From the NCBI GenBank assembly GCA_017554745.1, contig JAFZHS010000003.1:1-64000 (forward strand): a stretch of DNA of 64,000 nucleotides, read 5' to 3'. Positions 34,760 through 43,660 of the stretch are shown piece by piece. Source of the DNA: Clostridiales bacterium (GTDB lineage Bacteria > Bacillota > Clostridia > Saccharofermentanales > Saccharofermentanaceae). The position numbers and the translations under genes are program-made. The notes beneath the pieces were generated by a model that was not told where the DNA came from, searched no databases, and was given only the letters and a program-made list of their open reading frames with translations. Positions within the stretch are counted from its first letter, which is position 1. Each line of letters opens with the position of its first letter.

Positions 34760-36082
34760 ATGGAACTTGTAAAGCTCTTATATATCGATCCCGGTACGGG
34801 AGGAATGCTGTTTACCATATTGTTTGGTATCTTCGGTGTGGCTGTTTTCTCGCTCCGCGCGCTCTTCATGAAGATGAAGTTCCGCTTAAGCGGCGGTAAG
34901 ACTGCAAAGATCAATGACAGCAAGATCCCTCTTGCCATTTTCACCGACCACAAAAGATACTGGAATGTTTTCGAGCCGATCTTAGACGAGCTCGAGAAGA
35001 GAAAGCAGAAGACCGTATATCTCACCTGCTCACAAGACGATCCTGTCTTCAAAAAGAAATACGAATATATCACCGCTGAGTTCATCGGCGAAGGCAATAA
35101 GGCATTTGCAAAGCTCAATCTCCTGAATGCTTCCGTCGTTCTGTCATCGACACCGAGCCTTGATGTCTTCCAGTGGAAGCGCTCCAAGAACGTAGACTGC
35201 TACGTGCACATCCTTCACTCTGCCAATGACATCACCATGTACCGCATGTTCGGCACCGACCACTTCGATGCGATCATGCTGTCAGGCGAATATCAGATAG
35301 AAGAAGTCCGTCAGATGGAGAAGATGCGTGATATCGAGCCCCGCGAGCTCGCTCTCTGCGGCATTCCTTACATGGACGAGATGAAGAAGAGACTCGATGC
35401 ATCAGGTGAGCTCCCTCCTCATGAGAGAACTGTCCTTCTGGCACCTTCCTGGGGCGAGAGCGGTATCCTCACAAGATTCGGCGAGAAGCTTATCGATAAG
35501 CTCATAGATACGGGATACAAGATCATCGTCAGACCTCACCCCCAGTCATACACGACCGAGAAAGACATGTTAGACAAGCTCATGTCCAAATATAAAGGCA
35601 ATGATAAGGTCGAGTGGAACAGGGATAACGATAACTTCGAGGTATTGAGAAGATCAGACATCCTCATCTCTGACTATTCCGGCGTCATCTACGATTTCTC
35701 CCTCGTATTCGATAAGCCGATCATCTACACGGACGTTCAATTTGATATAAGACCATATGACGCTTCATGGATCGATGAGACACCCTGGACATTCAGGATC
35801 CTTCCTTACCTCGGATTAGAGCTCAACGAAGAGACCATGAACGACATCAAGGGACTTATCGACAAATGTATCGAAGACCCTTCATTCAAGGAAGGCCGCG
35901 ACAAAGCGCGCGCCGAGACCTGGGTGCCCATGGGCGAAGGAACGAAGAAGTGCGTTGATTTTGTCTTGAAAAAATACAACGACGTGCTTGCCAAGTATGC
36001 AGCCGAAGAAAAGAGAGCTGCAAAACAGGCCAAGGCAAAAGCCAAATCCAAGAAGACCTCTAAGGCAAAGAAAGGCGCCTGA
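34760..36082 (+). CDS. CDP-glycerol glycerophosphotransferase-like protein, copy 3
   Basis: 440 residues from ATG 34760 (GGGGAG 8 bases upstream, protein starting MELVKLLYIDPGTGG); an upstream in-frame ATG at 34709 has no such support. N-terminal membrane helix, then the PF04464-type region: VLLAPSWGESG, IVRPHPQSY, ILISDYSGVIYDFSLVFDKP. The segment equivalent to the family WHG element is HILHSANDITMYRMF. The tail is Lys/Ala-rich (KQAKAKAKSKKTSKAKKGA), perhaps a membrane-surface or partner contact. The YidC-fusion copy 4 starts 3 bases after its stop. Confidence 0.85.
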   Translation: MELVKLLYIDPGTGGMLFTILFGIFGVAVFSLRALFMKMKFRLSGGKTAKINDSKIPLAIFTDHKRYWNVFEPILDELEKRKQKTVYLTCSQDDPVFKKKYEYITAEFIGEGNKAFAKLNLLNASVVLSSTPSLDVFQWKRSKNVDCYVHILHSANDITMYRMFGTDHFDAIMLSGEYQIEEVRQMEKMRDIEPRELALCGIPYMDEMKKRLDASGELPPHERTVLLAPSWGESGILTRFGEKLIDKLIDTGYKIIVRPHPQSYTTEKDMLDKLMSKYKGNDKVEWNRDNDNFEVLRRSDILISDYSGVIYDFSLVFDKPIIYTDVQFDIRPYDASWIDETPWTFRILPYLGLELNEETMNDIKGLIDKCIEDPSFKEGRDKARAETWVPMGEGTKKCVDFVLKKYNDVLAKYAAEEKRAAKQAKAKAKSKKTSKAKKGA

Positions 36083-36085
36083 TTA

Positions 36086-38848
36086 ATGTCATTCCTTTCG
36101 ATGCTTTACACTTTCATAATCTCACCTCTGGAACTTCTCTTTGAAGTTATCTTCTCAGTGGCCAACAGGATCATCGGCAATGCCGGTATATCTATTATCT
36201 TCCTGAGCCTTGCGGTCAATTTCCTCGTCCTTCCTCTTTATAAGAGAGCTGACGAGCTGCAGGCGGAAGAGCGCGACATCCAGGCAAAGATGGCTCCAAG
36301 GATCAAGCTCATAAAGAGCACATTTAAGGGCGACGAGCGCTTCATGATGCTCCAGGAGTATTACCGCATCAATCACTACAAGCCGATCTACGCGCTTAAG
36401 AGCTCGGTATCACTGCTCCTGCAGATCCCCTTCTTTATCGCTGCATATAACCTCCTGTCAGGCATGCAGAGCTTCCAGGGAATGAGGTTCGGATTTATCG
36501 CAGACTTAGGCAAGGAAGATGCCATGTTCATGATCGGCAATTTCCCTGTTAATATCCTTCCGATCCTCATGACGATCATAAATATCGTATCCGGAATCAT
36601 CTATACGAAGGGTCACCCCTTAAGAGCCAAGATCCAGGTGTACGGTCTTGCCGCAGTATTTCTAGTGCTTCTTTACCACTCACCTGCAGGACTGGTTTTC
36701 TACTGGCTGCTCAATAATGTATTCTCGCTCGTAAAGAACATCTTCTATAAGCTTAAGAATCCTAAGAAGGTGTTAAGCATCGTTCTTGCGGTCGCAGCCG
36801 CGGCAGTCCTTGTGATGACAGCATTCAGGGCAGATCTCGGCGCAAGGCAGAAGTTCCTTCTTGCTGCAGGCTGTATTCTTTTGATGGTTCCGCTCTTTGC
36901 AGGCAAGATCAAGCTGAAGAACAACCTCAAGGAAGCTCCTAAGAAGAATGCTTTCGGATTCTTTGCAGGCGTTATCTTTATGGCTTTTGTCACGGGACTT
37001 CTCATCCCTTCATCTGTCATCAATTCTTCGGTCGCTGAATTTATCGACGTAGTAAACCCGTCAAATCCCGTCAGATACATCGTCAACGCCATGCTCCTTT
37101 CATTCGGCAGCTGGGTATTGTGGGGAGGCGTCTTCTACTTCTTTATGAGCGACAAGATGAAGGCCGCGTTCAGCAAAGTCATCTGGATGATCTGCGGGGT
37201 CTCGGTCATCGATTACATGCTTTTCGGCACTAATCTCGGAATTCTCTCTGCCACCCTGCAGTATGAGATCATTCCTGAATTCAAGCTTGGGGAATATGCT
37301 TTCAACACGTTCCTGGTAGTCGTCACAGGTGCTTTCCTGTATCTGATCTACTCACAGTTCCCCAAGATCACAAAAACCATTCTTGTCGTAGGTATACTGA
37401 CCGTCATGGGTATCGGAGCATATGATTCGGCACTCGTATGGCGTTCATACAGATGGTATATGGGCAGCATTGCGGCAAGCTCTGAGGATATGCCCGTCAT
37501 TCCTTTGAGCAAGGACGGTCAGAACGTCGTAGTCATCATGCTCGACCGCGCTATGGGAACACAGGTGCCATATATCTTCGATGAAAAGCCCGAGCTTAAA
37601 GAACAGTTCGACGGCTTCACTTACTATCCGAATACTATTTCCTACGGTGCATATACGAACTTCGGTGCTCCTGCTCTTTACGGCGGCTACGAATATACGC
37701 CCGAGAACATGAATGCAAGACCTGATGAGAGCCTCGAGAGCAAGCACAATGAAGCATTGAAGGTAATGCCTTACATCTTCGGTGATAAAGATTACGAGGT
37801 AACCATATGCGACCCGTCTTATGCCGGTTACAAGTGGATCCCCGACCTTTCCATCTACGATGAACGTCCGGAATTCAACTGCTATATCACGAACGGCAAG
37901 TTCAATTATTTCGAGAACGAGACCACTAGTGTCTCTTCCGCCCGCATGAATGAGATCCGCAACCGCAATTTCTTCTGCTTCTCGCTCATGAAGGTCTCTC
38001 CGCTCGTTCTGCAGGAGACACTCTACGACGGCGGAATCTATAACGAGGCTGCCTCTGTTTCCGGCGATACGGAAGGCGCGATCAACGCAGCTGCTCTTGT
38101 ACAACATACGGACGGCATCTCCAAGAGCACCGGTTACAGCCAGGTATTCCTGGAATCTTACCCCGTACTCCAAAAACTCCCGGAGATCACATCTGTCAAT
38201 GACGGCTCAAAGAATACTTTCCTCATGATGTCTAACGACACTACCCACTCTCCCTGTCTCCTGCAGGAGCCTGACTATGTGCCCGCATTAAATGTCGATA
38301 ATACTGTTTACGATTATGATATGGGCAGGCGCTATTCGCTCAACGGCAGAATAATGGATATGTCTTACGAATACCAGGTCACACATTACCATGTTAATAT
38401 GGCTGCCTACATCCAGCTTGGCCAGTGGTTTGATTATCTGCGCGAAATGGGTGTCTACGACAACACAAGGATCATCCTTGTATCTGATCACGGAAGAAAC
38501 ATAGGCCAGTTTAATGTCAAGTGCGAAGGCGAGGACATGGAGCTCTTTATGCCTCTTCTCATGGTAAAAGACTTCAACGCCACAGGCTTTACGGTATCTG
38601 AAGACTTCATGACCAACGCTGATACACCCATCATCGCGACTTCAGGTCTTATAGATAACCCCGAGAATCCTTTCACGCACAAACCGCTCACCTCAGAATA
38701 TAAGAACGGACCCCAGATGATATTCCTTTCCGATGACATCGACCTTGAGAAAAATGGCGGCAACGTCTTCAATCCCGGCAAGTGGTTCATCTTCGACGGT
38801 GTCAATCCCAAAGATCCCGAGAACTGGACTTTCTTAGACGAGCACTGA
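36086..38848 (+). CDS. YidC/Oxa1-fold protein fused to LtaS-like phosphotransferase domain, copy 4
   Basis: 920 residues, closest in overall layout to copy 1. It starts MSFLSMLYTFIISPLELLFE, with the insertase-like part to about 225, extra helices, then the outer domain with Asp487 (IMLDRAMG), Thr524 (AYTNFGAPALYGGY), a TTHSPC histidine and Asp801-His802 (LVSDHGR). It lies 3 bases after the third glycerophosphotransferase and 25 bases before copy 5, so three genes form one transcript. In the C-terminal region short DNA stretches around the DHG motif are nearly identical to copy 5, again suggesting exchange between copies. Confidence 0.85.
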   Translation: MSFLSMLYTFIISPLELLFEVIFSVANRIIGNAGISIIFLSLAVNFLVLPLYKRADELQAEERDIQAKMAPRIKLIKSTFKGDERFMMLQEYYRINHYKPIYALKSSVSLLLQIPFFIAAYNLLSGMQSFQGMRFGFIADLGKEDAMFMIGNFPVNILPILMTIINIVSGIIYTKGHPLRAKIQVYGLAAVFLVLLYHSPAGLVFYWLLNNVFSLVKNIFYKLKNPKKVLSIVLAVAAAAVLVMTAFRADLGARQKFLLAAGCILLMVPLFAGKIKLKNNLKEAPKKNAFGFFAGVIFMAFVTGLLIPSSVINSSVAEFIDVVNPSNPVRYIVNAMLLSFGSWVLWGGVFYFFMSDKMKAAFSKVIWMICGVSVIDYMLFGTNLGILSATLQYEIIPEFKLGEYAFNTFLVVVTGAFLYLIYSQFPKITKTILVVGILTVMGIGAYDSALVWRSYRWYMGSIAASSEDMPVIPLSKDGQNVVVIMLDRAMGTQVPYIFDEKPELKEQFDGFTYYPNTISYGAYTNFGAPALYGGYEYTPENMNARPDESLESKHNEALKVMPYIFGDKDYEVTICDPSYAGYKWIPDLSIYDERPEFNCYITNGKFNYFENETTSVSSARMNEIRNRNFFCFSLMKVSPLVLQETLYDGGIYNEAASVSGDTEGAINAAALVQHTDGISKSTGYSQVFLESYPVLQKLPEITSVNDGSKNTFLMMSNDTTHSPCLLQEPDYVPALNVDNTVYDYDMGRRYSLNGRIMDMSYEYQVTHYHVNMAAYIQLGQWFDYLREMGVYDNTRIILVSDHGRNIGQFNVKCEGEDMELFMPLLMVKDFNATGFTVSEDFMTNADTPIIATSGLIDNPENPFTHKPLTSEYKNGPQMIFLSDDIDLEKNGGNVFNPGKWFIFDGVNPKDPENWTFLDEH

Positions 38849-38873
38849 TCCTGTCAGAGAAGGACTTTTGCAT

Positions 38874-41480
38874 ATGACGTTCCTCTCTATGCTCTATACG
38901 TTCATAATCTCACCTTTGAAGCTTCTTTTTGAAGTTATCTTCTCAGTGGCAAATAAGATCACGGGAAATGCCGGTCTGTCGATAATATTCTTAAGTCTTG
39001 CAGTCAATCTGCTCGTCTGGCCTCTGTATAAAAGAGCGGATGAGCTCCAAAAAGAAGAGCGCGATATCCAGGCCGGGATGGCCGGGCAGATAAAGAAGAT
39101 CAAGAGCGCATTCAAAGGCGACGAACGCTTTATGATGCTTCAGGAGTATTACCGCATCAGGCATTATAAGCCGGTCTATGCTCTCAAAAGCTCGATATCA
39201 TTGCTCCTGCAGATCCCGTTCTTTATAGCGGCTTATAATCTCCTGTCAGGCATGCAGAGCTTAAAGGGTCTGCCGTTCGGATTTATCTCAGACTTAGGCA
39301 GGGCAGATGCCATGTTTACTATAGGAGGCTTCACCGTTAATGTCCTCCCGATCCTTATGACCCTGATAAATATCGTCTCGGGAATCATCTACACCAAAGG
39401 ACATCCTTTAAGAGAAAAGATACAGGTCTACGGCCTTGCCGCAGTATTCCTTGTGCTCCTTTACAACTCTCCTTCAGGGCTTGTTTTCTATTGGTTAATG
39501 AATAATGTTTTCTCGCTCCTGAAGAACATCATCGTAAAGATCGTATCGAAGAAAAAGCCTCTTGTCTCCAAAGCCAAAAAGGAAAATTATGCCGTCAAAA
39601 AGGATACTGTCATTTTCTTATCCGGAACGGTTTTTCTGGCCTTGGTCACGGGATTTCTTATACCGTCTTCGGTAATGGCCTCTTCCCCGCAGGAATTCAT
39701 AATGACTTCCAATACCTCAAGTCCGTTCCTGTATTTAACGGACTCGGTGATTCTTGCATCCGGCAGCTGGATATTATGGGGCAGCGTTTACTATTTCCTT
39801 ATGAACGACAGGCTTAAAGCGGCGTTCGGAAGGGCTGTCTGGATGATCTGCGGTATCTCGGCAGCCGATTACCTGCTGTTCGGTACAAACCTCGGCACGC
39901 TGTCATCGACTCTCCAGTATCAGAAAACTCCTGTTTTCGGGACAGGCCAATACATACTGAACACCCTGGTCGTAATCGCACTGGCGCTGGCGCTTTATAT
40001 CGCTTATACGAAGCATCAGAAGATCGTAAAAGGACTTCTCTTCGTAGGTATCCTGACGGTTATCGCGATAGGCGTTTTCAATACCGTAAAGATCGCCCGC
40101 GAATGCAGCAGATGCAGCAGCAACAATACAGATGCTTATGAGATCCCTGAACTGCCTTTGAGCAAAGACGGCAAGAATGTTGTTGTTCTTATGCTCGACC
40201 GTTCGTGCGGAGCTCTCGTACCGTATATCTTTAACGAGAAGCCTGAACTTCAAGATCAGTTCGACGGGTTTACTTACTATCCGAATACCATATCTTACGG
40301 ACCTTGTACGAATATCGGTTCACCGGCATTATACGGCGGTTACGAATACACGCCCGACAGGATCAACGCCAGATCTGAAGAAAGTCTTGAGAGCAAGCAG
40401 AATGAAGCGTTAAAGGTCATGCCGGCCATTTTCAGCAAGGACGGTTATACCGTAACCGTGTGTGATCCGCCCTGCGCAGGCTATTCCTGGATACCTGACC
40501 TGTCGATCTATGATGAATATCCGGAGATCAACTGCTATAACACCAACGGGCATATAGACTTTTTCGAAAACGACGATCCGGCCGGTAATTCCTCCCGCCT
40601 TAATGAGATGCGCAGCCGTAATTTCTTCTGCTTATCACTTATGAAGATCTCTCCTCTTGTTTTGCAGAAGGCTCTCTACAACGGCGGACACTATAACGAA
40701 CCTGATTCAGTAACGGCAAATCAGATGTTTGTTCAGACCATGGAGGGACTTTCAAAGAGCACCGGCTACAATATGTCTTTTATCGAATCCTACCCCGTGC
40801 TTGAAAAGCTCCCGGACATGACATCCGTTAACGACAGCACGGACAACACATTCCTTATGATGACTTTTGACACGACGCATTCCCCGTGCCTTTTGCAAAA
40901 GCCTGACTATGTTCCTGCCATAAGCGTGGATAATACCGCTTACGATACCGACTGGGTCTCAGACAACGTCGTAAACGGCAAGACAATGAATATGACCACA
41001 GAAGAACAGGTAACCCACTACCACGTAAACATGGCGACCTTCATTAAGCTTGGAGAATGGTTCGATTATCTGCGCGAAATGGGTGTCTACGACAACACGA
41101 GGATCATCCTTGTATCAGACCACGGTTACGGCCTGGATCAGTACGACACGTGGTGCGGAAACTACGATATGGAATTCTTCATGCCGCTTCTTATGGTCAA
41201 GGATTTTGACTCTGAAGGCTTTACCGTCTGCGAGGACTTCATGACCAACGGCGATACACCGGTCATTGCGACTTCGGGGCTCATCGAAGATCCCGTAAAT
41301 CCTGCTACGGGCAATCCCATTACATCAGAACTGAAGAACGGTCCCCAGACTGTATTTTTCTCAGATCAGTGGAACACATATGAGAACAACGGCAATGTCT
41401 TTTTGCCCGGCAAGTGGTATACATTCGACGGCATAGATCCGCGTGATGCCGGCAGCTGGACATTCATAGGCGAACACTGA
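38874..41480 (+). CDS. YidC/Oxa1-fold protein fused to LtaS-like phosphotransferase domain, copy 5 (shortened)
   Basis: 868 residues from ATG 38874 (AAGGA upstream; a TTG at 38868 is less likely). It keeps the insertase-like part (LAVNLLVWPLYKR, again Asn for Arg) and the outer domain with Asp442 (LMLDRSCG), Thr479 (GPCTNIGSPALYGGY), a TTHSPC histidine and Asp749-His750 (LVSDHGY, with Tyr replacing the Arg seen in the other four). About 50 residues after the YidC part are missing: the two helices that follow NPKKVLS in the other copies are replaced by a short Lys-rich link (KIVSKKKPLVSKAKKE). Losing an even pair keeps the outer domain outside. It is the last of the series and may have a different substrate. 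Confidence 0.83.
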   Translation: MTFLSMLYTFIISPLKLLFEVIFSVANKITGNAGLSIIFLSLAVNLLVWPLYKRADELQKEERDIQAGMAGQIKKIKSAFKGDERFMMLQEYYRIRHYKPVYALKSSISLLLQIPFFIAAYNLLSGMQSLKGLPFGFISDLGRADAMFTIGGFTVNVLPILMTLINIVSGIIYTKGHPLREKIQVYGLAAVFLVLLYNSPSGLVFYWLMNNVFSLLKNIIVKIVSKKKPLVSKAKKENYAVKKDTVIFLSGTVFLALVTGFLIPSSVMASSPQEFIMTSNTSSPFLYLTDSVILASGSWILWGSVYYFLMNDRLKAAFGRAVWMICGISAADYLLFGTNLGTLSSTLQYQKTPVFGTGQYILNTLVVIALALALYIAYTKHQKIVKGLLFVGILTVIAIGVFNTVKIARECSRCSSNNTDAYEIPELPLSKDGKNVVVLMLDRSCGALVPYIFNEKPELQDQFDGFTYYPNTISYGPCTNIGSPALYGGYEYTPDRINARSEESLESKQNEALKVMPAIFSKDGYTVTVCDPPCAGYSWIPDLSIYDEYPEINCYNTNGHIDFFENDDPAGNSSRLNEMRSRNFFCLSLMKISPLVLQKALYNGGHYNEPDSVTANQMFVQTMEGLSKSTGYNMSFIESYPVLEKLPDMTSVNDSTDNTFLMMTFDTTHSPCLLQKPDYVPAISVDNTAYDTDWVSDNVVNGKTMNMTTEEQVTHYHVNMATFIKLGEWFDYLREMGVYDNTRIILVSDHGYGLDQYDTWCGNYDMEFFMPLLMVKDFDSEGFTVCEDFMTNGDTPVIATSGLIEDPVNPATGNPITSELKNGPQTVFFSDQWNTYENNGNVFLPGKWYTFDGIDPRDAGSWTFIGEH

Positions 41481-41485
41481 TAAAA

Positions 41486-41523
41486 ACTGCCGCTCGGGAG
41501 TTACTCCTGCGGCAGTATGTTTT
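41486..41523 (+). terminator. Terminator after YidC-fusion copy 5
   Basis: A 7-bp stem actgccg (41486-41492) with cggcagt (41510-41516) followed by atgtttttc. It overlaps the stop codon of the converging CBS-domain gene, so the two transcripts share it. Confidence 0.6.
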
Positions 41524-41932
41524 TCTCGTAATAGTGCTTGATTATCGATCTTCTTGTAACGATCCCTATGAAGATCCCCCTGTCATCAACTATCGGAACG
41601 AAGTTGGTCTCCATAGATCTTATTATCAGGTCCTCAATAGCTGAATTGATCGATATCGGCTGGTTTTTGAACTTGTTGAGCGGGACATCGGAAAGCTTAA
41701 AATCTTCCAGACTTTCAATAGCCATCGTGTGCGGCTCTCCGCCCTCTCCTTTTACGATAAACCAGAGAAGATCACCTTCGCTTACGGTTCCGACGTAATG
41801 GCCCTCACGGTCAAGAACGGGAACAGCGGTATATCTGCTCCGGTGCATCTTTTCCAATGCCTGCCGGACAGTAAAATCTGTATAGAGGTATGTGATCTCC
41901 TGCTTGGGACGTGTGAAAAAAGCTATATTCAT
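41501..41932 (-). CDS. Tandem CBS-domain protein
   Basis: 143 residues consisting of two CBS domains: FTVRQALEKMHRSRYTAVPV with GHYVGTVSEGDLLWFI, and INSAIEDLIIRSMETNFVPI with GIFIGIVTRRSIIKHY. CBS pairs bind adenosyl nucleotides (AMP, ATP, SAM or c-di-AMP) and regulate a partner; here they stand alone with no catalytic or DNA-binding domain. The ATG lies 2 bases after the stop of the SASA-like gene upstream, so they are co-translated, hinting at a partnership. Confidence 0.85.
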   Translation of the reverse strand: MNIAFFTRPKQEITYLYTDFTVRQALEKMHRSRYTAVPVLDREGHYVGTVSEGDLLWFIVKGEGGEPHTMAIESLEDFKLSDVPLNKFKNQPISINSAIEDLIIRSMETNFVPIVDDRGIFIGIVTRRSIIKHYYEKNILPQE

Positions 41933-41934
41933 GA

Positions 41935-43512
41935 TTATGCGCCACCCAAATCCTTATCGATCCTTACCTGGAACGGAGTAGCGGTAAGACCGTTCTGTGC
42001 GTGAAGAGGCGTAGGACCGTATGAGAAGAATGCGTATCTGACCTTCGAAGGGAACTCGACCATCGGGCATGAGAGCAATACCGTCTTACCGTCGAAGTCT
42101 ACCGAAGCCTCAGCGGGGTAGTATTGTCCGTCATCGCCTGCCAGCTCAAAGCCCGAATCGTCTGGACCGAAGCCTGTCGTAAGGTTAAGGAGCAGGTAGT
42201 CTCCGCCGAAAGTGATCTCAACGCCTTCTCCGCGTCTCGCATCGATAATGAACGGAGAGACTGCCTCCACCTTCTCGAAGCCGTAAACGAATTTCTCGGC
42301 CAAAAGGGCAAGTCTGTCGCCCGGAGTCTTCTTATCGGACGGGAACAGGTTGTTGAATTCACCGCAGTCAACTATGACCGCCATATAGACGTTAGGCATG
42401 TCGATGGCGACGATCTGCTGCTGCTCACGGAGGAGCGGCCATGACATATCGTCAAAGCCCATATATTTACGGTCTTTGGAAATATACATCGGAAGCTGGC
42501 AGAAGATGAACGGCAGCTGGTCGTCAAAGAAGACGTCGCGCCATTCCTTGATCATGGTCTCGAAAACATGGCCATACTCAGACTGATGTCCGTCTGTATC
42601 TGCTTCACCCTGATAGAAGATAACGCCTCTTAAAGTGTAAGGAGCGACTCTCAATATCATACACTCGAATGCTGAGCCCGGATGTCTTGAAGACTTGTGT
42701 CCGACAGGTGCCGGCCAGGGCGCGGGACCGAGCTTAAGGTCTGCTTCGGGATATGTAAGATAAGGATTATCCTTCAATATCTCCTGAAGCTTAACATTGT
42801 ACTCTTCGTACGCTTTCAGGTACTCTGCATAAGCGATATCGTATTCTTCAGGCGTAAGCTCGGAAGCCTCGTCGTCAAAATCCTTGATATACTGTCTGCC
42901 TTCCTTGGTGGTAAGCAGGGACTCAACACTCTGCCAGTTATCGATGGTGGATCTTGTGGCACAGCACTGGATGATGCCGATCTTGGCATCAAGTCTGGAC
43001 TCGAGCTCCCTTGCGAAATAGAACGCGACGGCGCTCATCTCGCCTGCTGTCTCGCTGTTTACATCTATCCACTTTGTCTCAGCTTCAGCCTTGGCCTGGG
43101 CTTCATTCATGTGGCCGAAAGCAGGGACCTTGTAATATCTGATCTCGGTATTTCCGATCTTGGGAATGATAAACTTGGCAAATTCCGATCTTATGAGGGG
43201 ATAATCCATATTGCCGCCGCCTGCAGCAAGCCAGACTTCTCCGGCATAAGCGTCCTTGATCTCGCGGGCTTCGATATCGTCCTCATATATCTTGATCTCA
43301 TAGGGGCCGCCCGGTTCGTCAACGGGCTCAAGGCAAACAAGGAAGCTTCCGTCCTGCTCGGTACCGCAAGTACCGGTGCTGACCTGGTCGCCGTCCTTAA
43401 TGAGCGAACATCTGATAACACAAGTCTTGTCGGAGTAACCGAACACACGAAGCTCGGCGCCCCATTGGAAGACCATCTTATCTCTGAAAATGCCGTTTAG
43501 TGTAATTGCCAT
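41935..43512 (-). CDS. SASA-family (sialate O-acetylesterase-like) protein lacking catalytic residues
   Basis: 525 residues with the layout of SASA/sialate O-acetylesterase proteins (PF03629): MVFQWGAELRVFGY start, GEVWLAAGGGNMDYPL, GVIFYQGEADTDG, FIFCQLPMY and DCGEFNNLFPSDKKTPGDRL. In active members the first motif is GQSNM and the later one DxxDIHP. Here Gly100 replaces the nucleophile Ser and Phe390 replaces the catalytic His, so an esterase reaction by the usual Ser-His mechanism seems impossible. There is no signal peptide, which also suggests a cytoplasmic role. The ribosome site is weak. It may have become a binding or regulatory protein paired with the CBS protein. Confidence 0.8.
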   Translation of the reverse strand: MAITLNGIFRDKMVFQWGAELRVFGYSDKTCVIRCSLIKDGDQVSTGTCGTEQDGSFLVCLEPVDEPGGPYEIKIYEDDIEAREIKDAYAGEVWLAAGGGNMDYPLIRSEFAKFIIPKIGNTEIRYYKVPAFGHMNEAQAKAEAETKWIDVNSETAGEMSAVAFYFARELESRLDAKIGIIQCCATRSTIDNWQSVESLLTTKEGRQYIKDFDDEASELTPEEYDIAYAEYLKAYEEYNVKLQEILKDNPYLTYPEADLKLGPAPWPAPVGHKSSRHPGSAFECMILRVAPYTLRGVIFYQGEADTDGHQSEYGHVFETMIKEWRDVFFDDQLPFIFCQLPMYISKDRKYMGFDDMSWPLLREQQQIVAIDMPNVYMAVIVDCGEFNNLFPSDKKTPGDRLALLAEKFVYGFEKVEAVSPFIIDARRGEGVEITFGGDYLLLNLTTGFGPDDSGFELAGDDGQYYPAEASVDFDGKTVLLSCPMVEFPSKVRYAFFSYGPTPLHAQNGLTATPFQVRIDKDLGGA

Positions 43513-43589
43513 ACCTTTTTATTTTATCAAATGTGAGAGCAATTTGCTCGCATAATACTCTTCGAGTGCTAAACCCGACCTATACTATC

Positions 43590-43595
43590 ATTATA
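43590..43595 (-). promoter_or_regulatory. Possible -10 element within a CCTATA/TATAGG dyad
   Basis: TATAAT on the minus strand lies 78 bases upstream of the SASA-like gene, inside an inverted repeat CCTATA-N7-TATAGG (43579-43597). No clear -35 is seen. The dyad may be a regulator site. Confidence 0.3.
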
Positions 43596-43660
43596 GGGAC
43601 AAATTGTTGACACCTTATGTCGAAGACAATAATAGCTGTGAAGAATATATAAAGAAGTTC

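Noticed and set aside
37445..38173. 242-codon minus-strand open frame
   Set aside because: Antisense of YidC-fusion copy 4; similar antisense frames occur in the other copies simply because the genes are alike.
16498..41480. Sulfatase annotation for the outer domains of the YidC fusions
   Set aside because: No C/S-x-P-x-R formylglycine motif; the nucleophile position is Thr in a TxxG context, as in LtaS-like transferases.
42697..43500. 267-codon plus-strand open frame
   Set aside because: Antisense of the SASA-like gene, with no start signals or recognisable domain.
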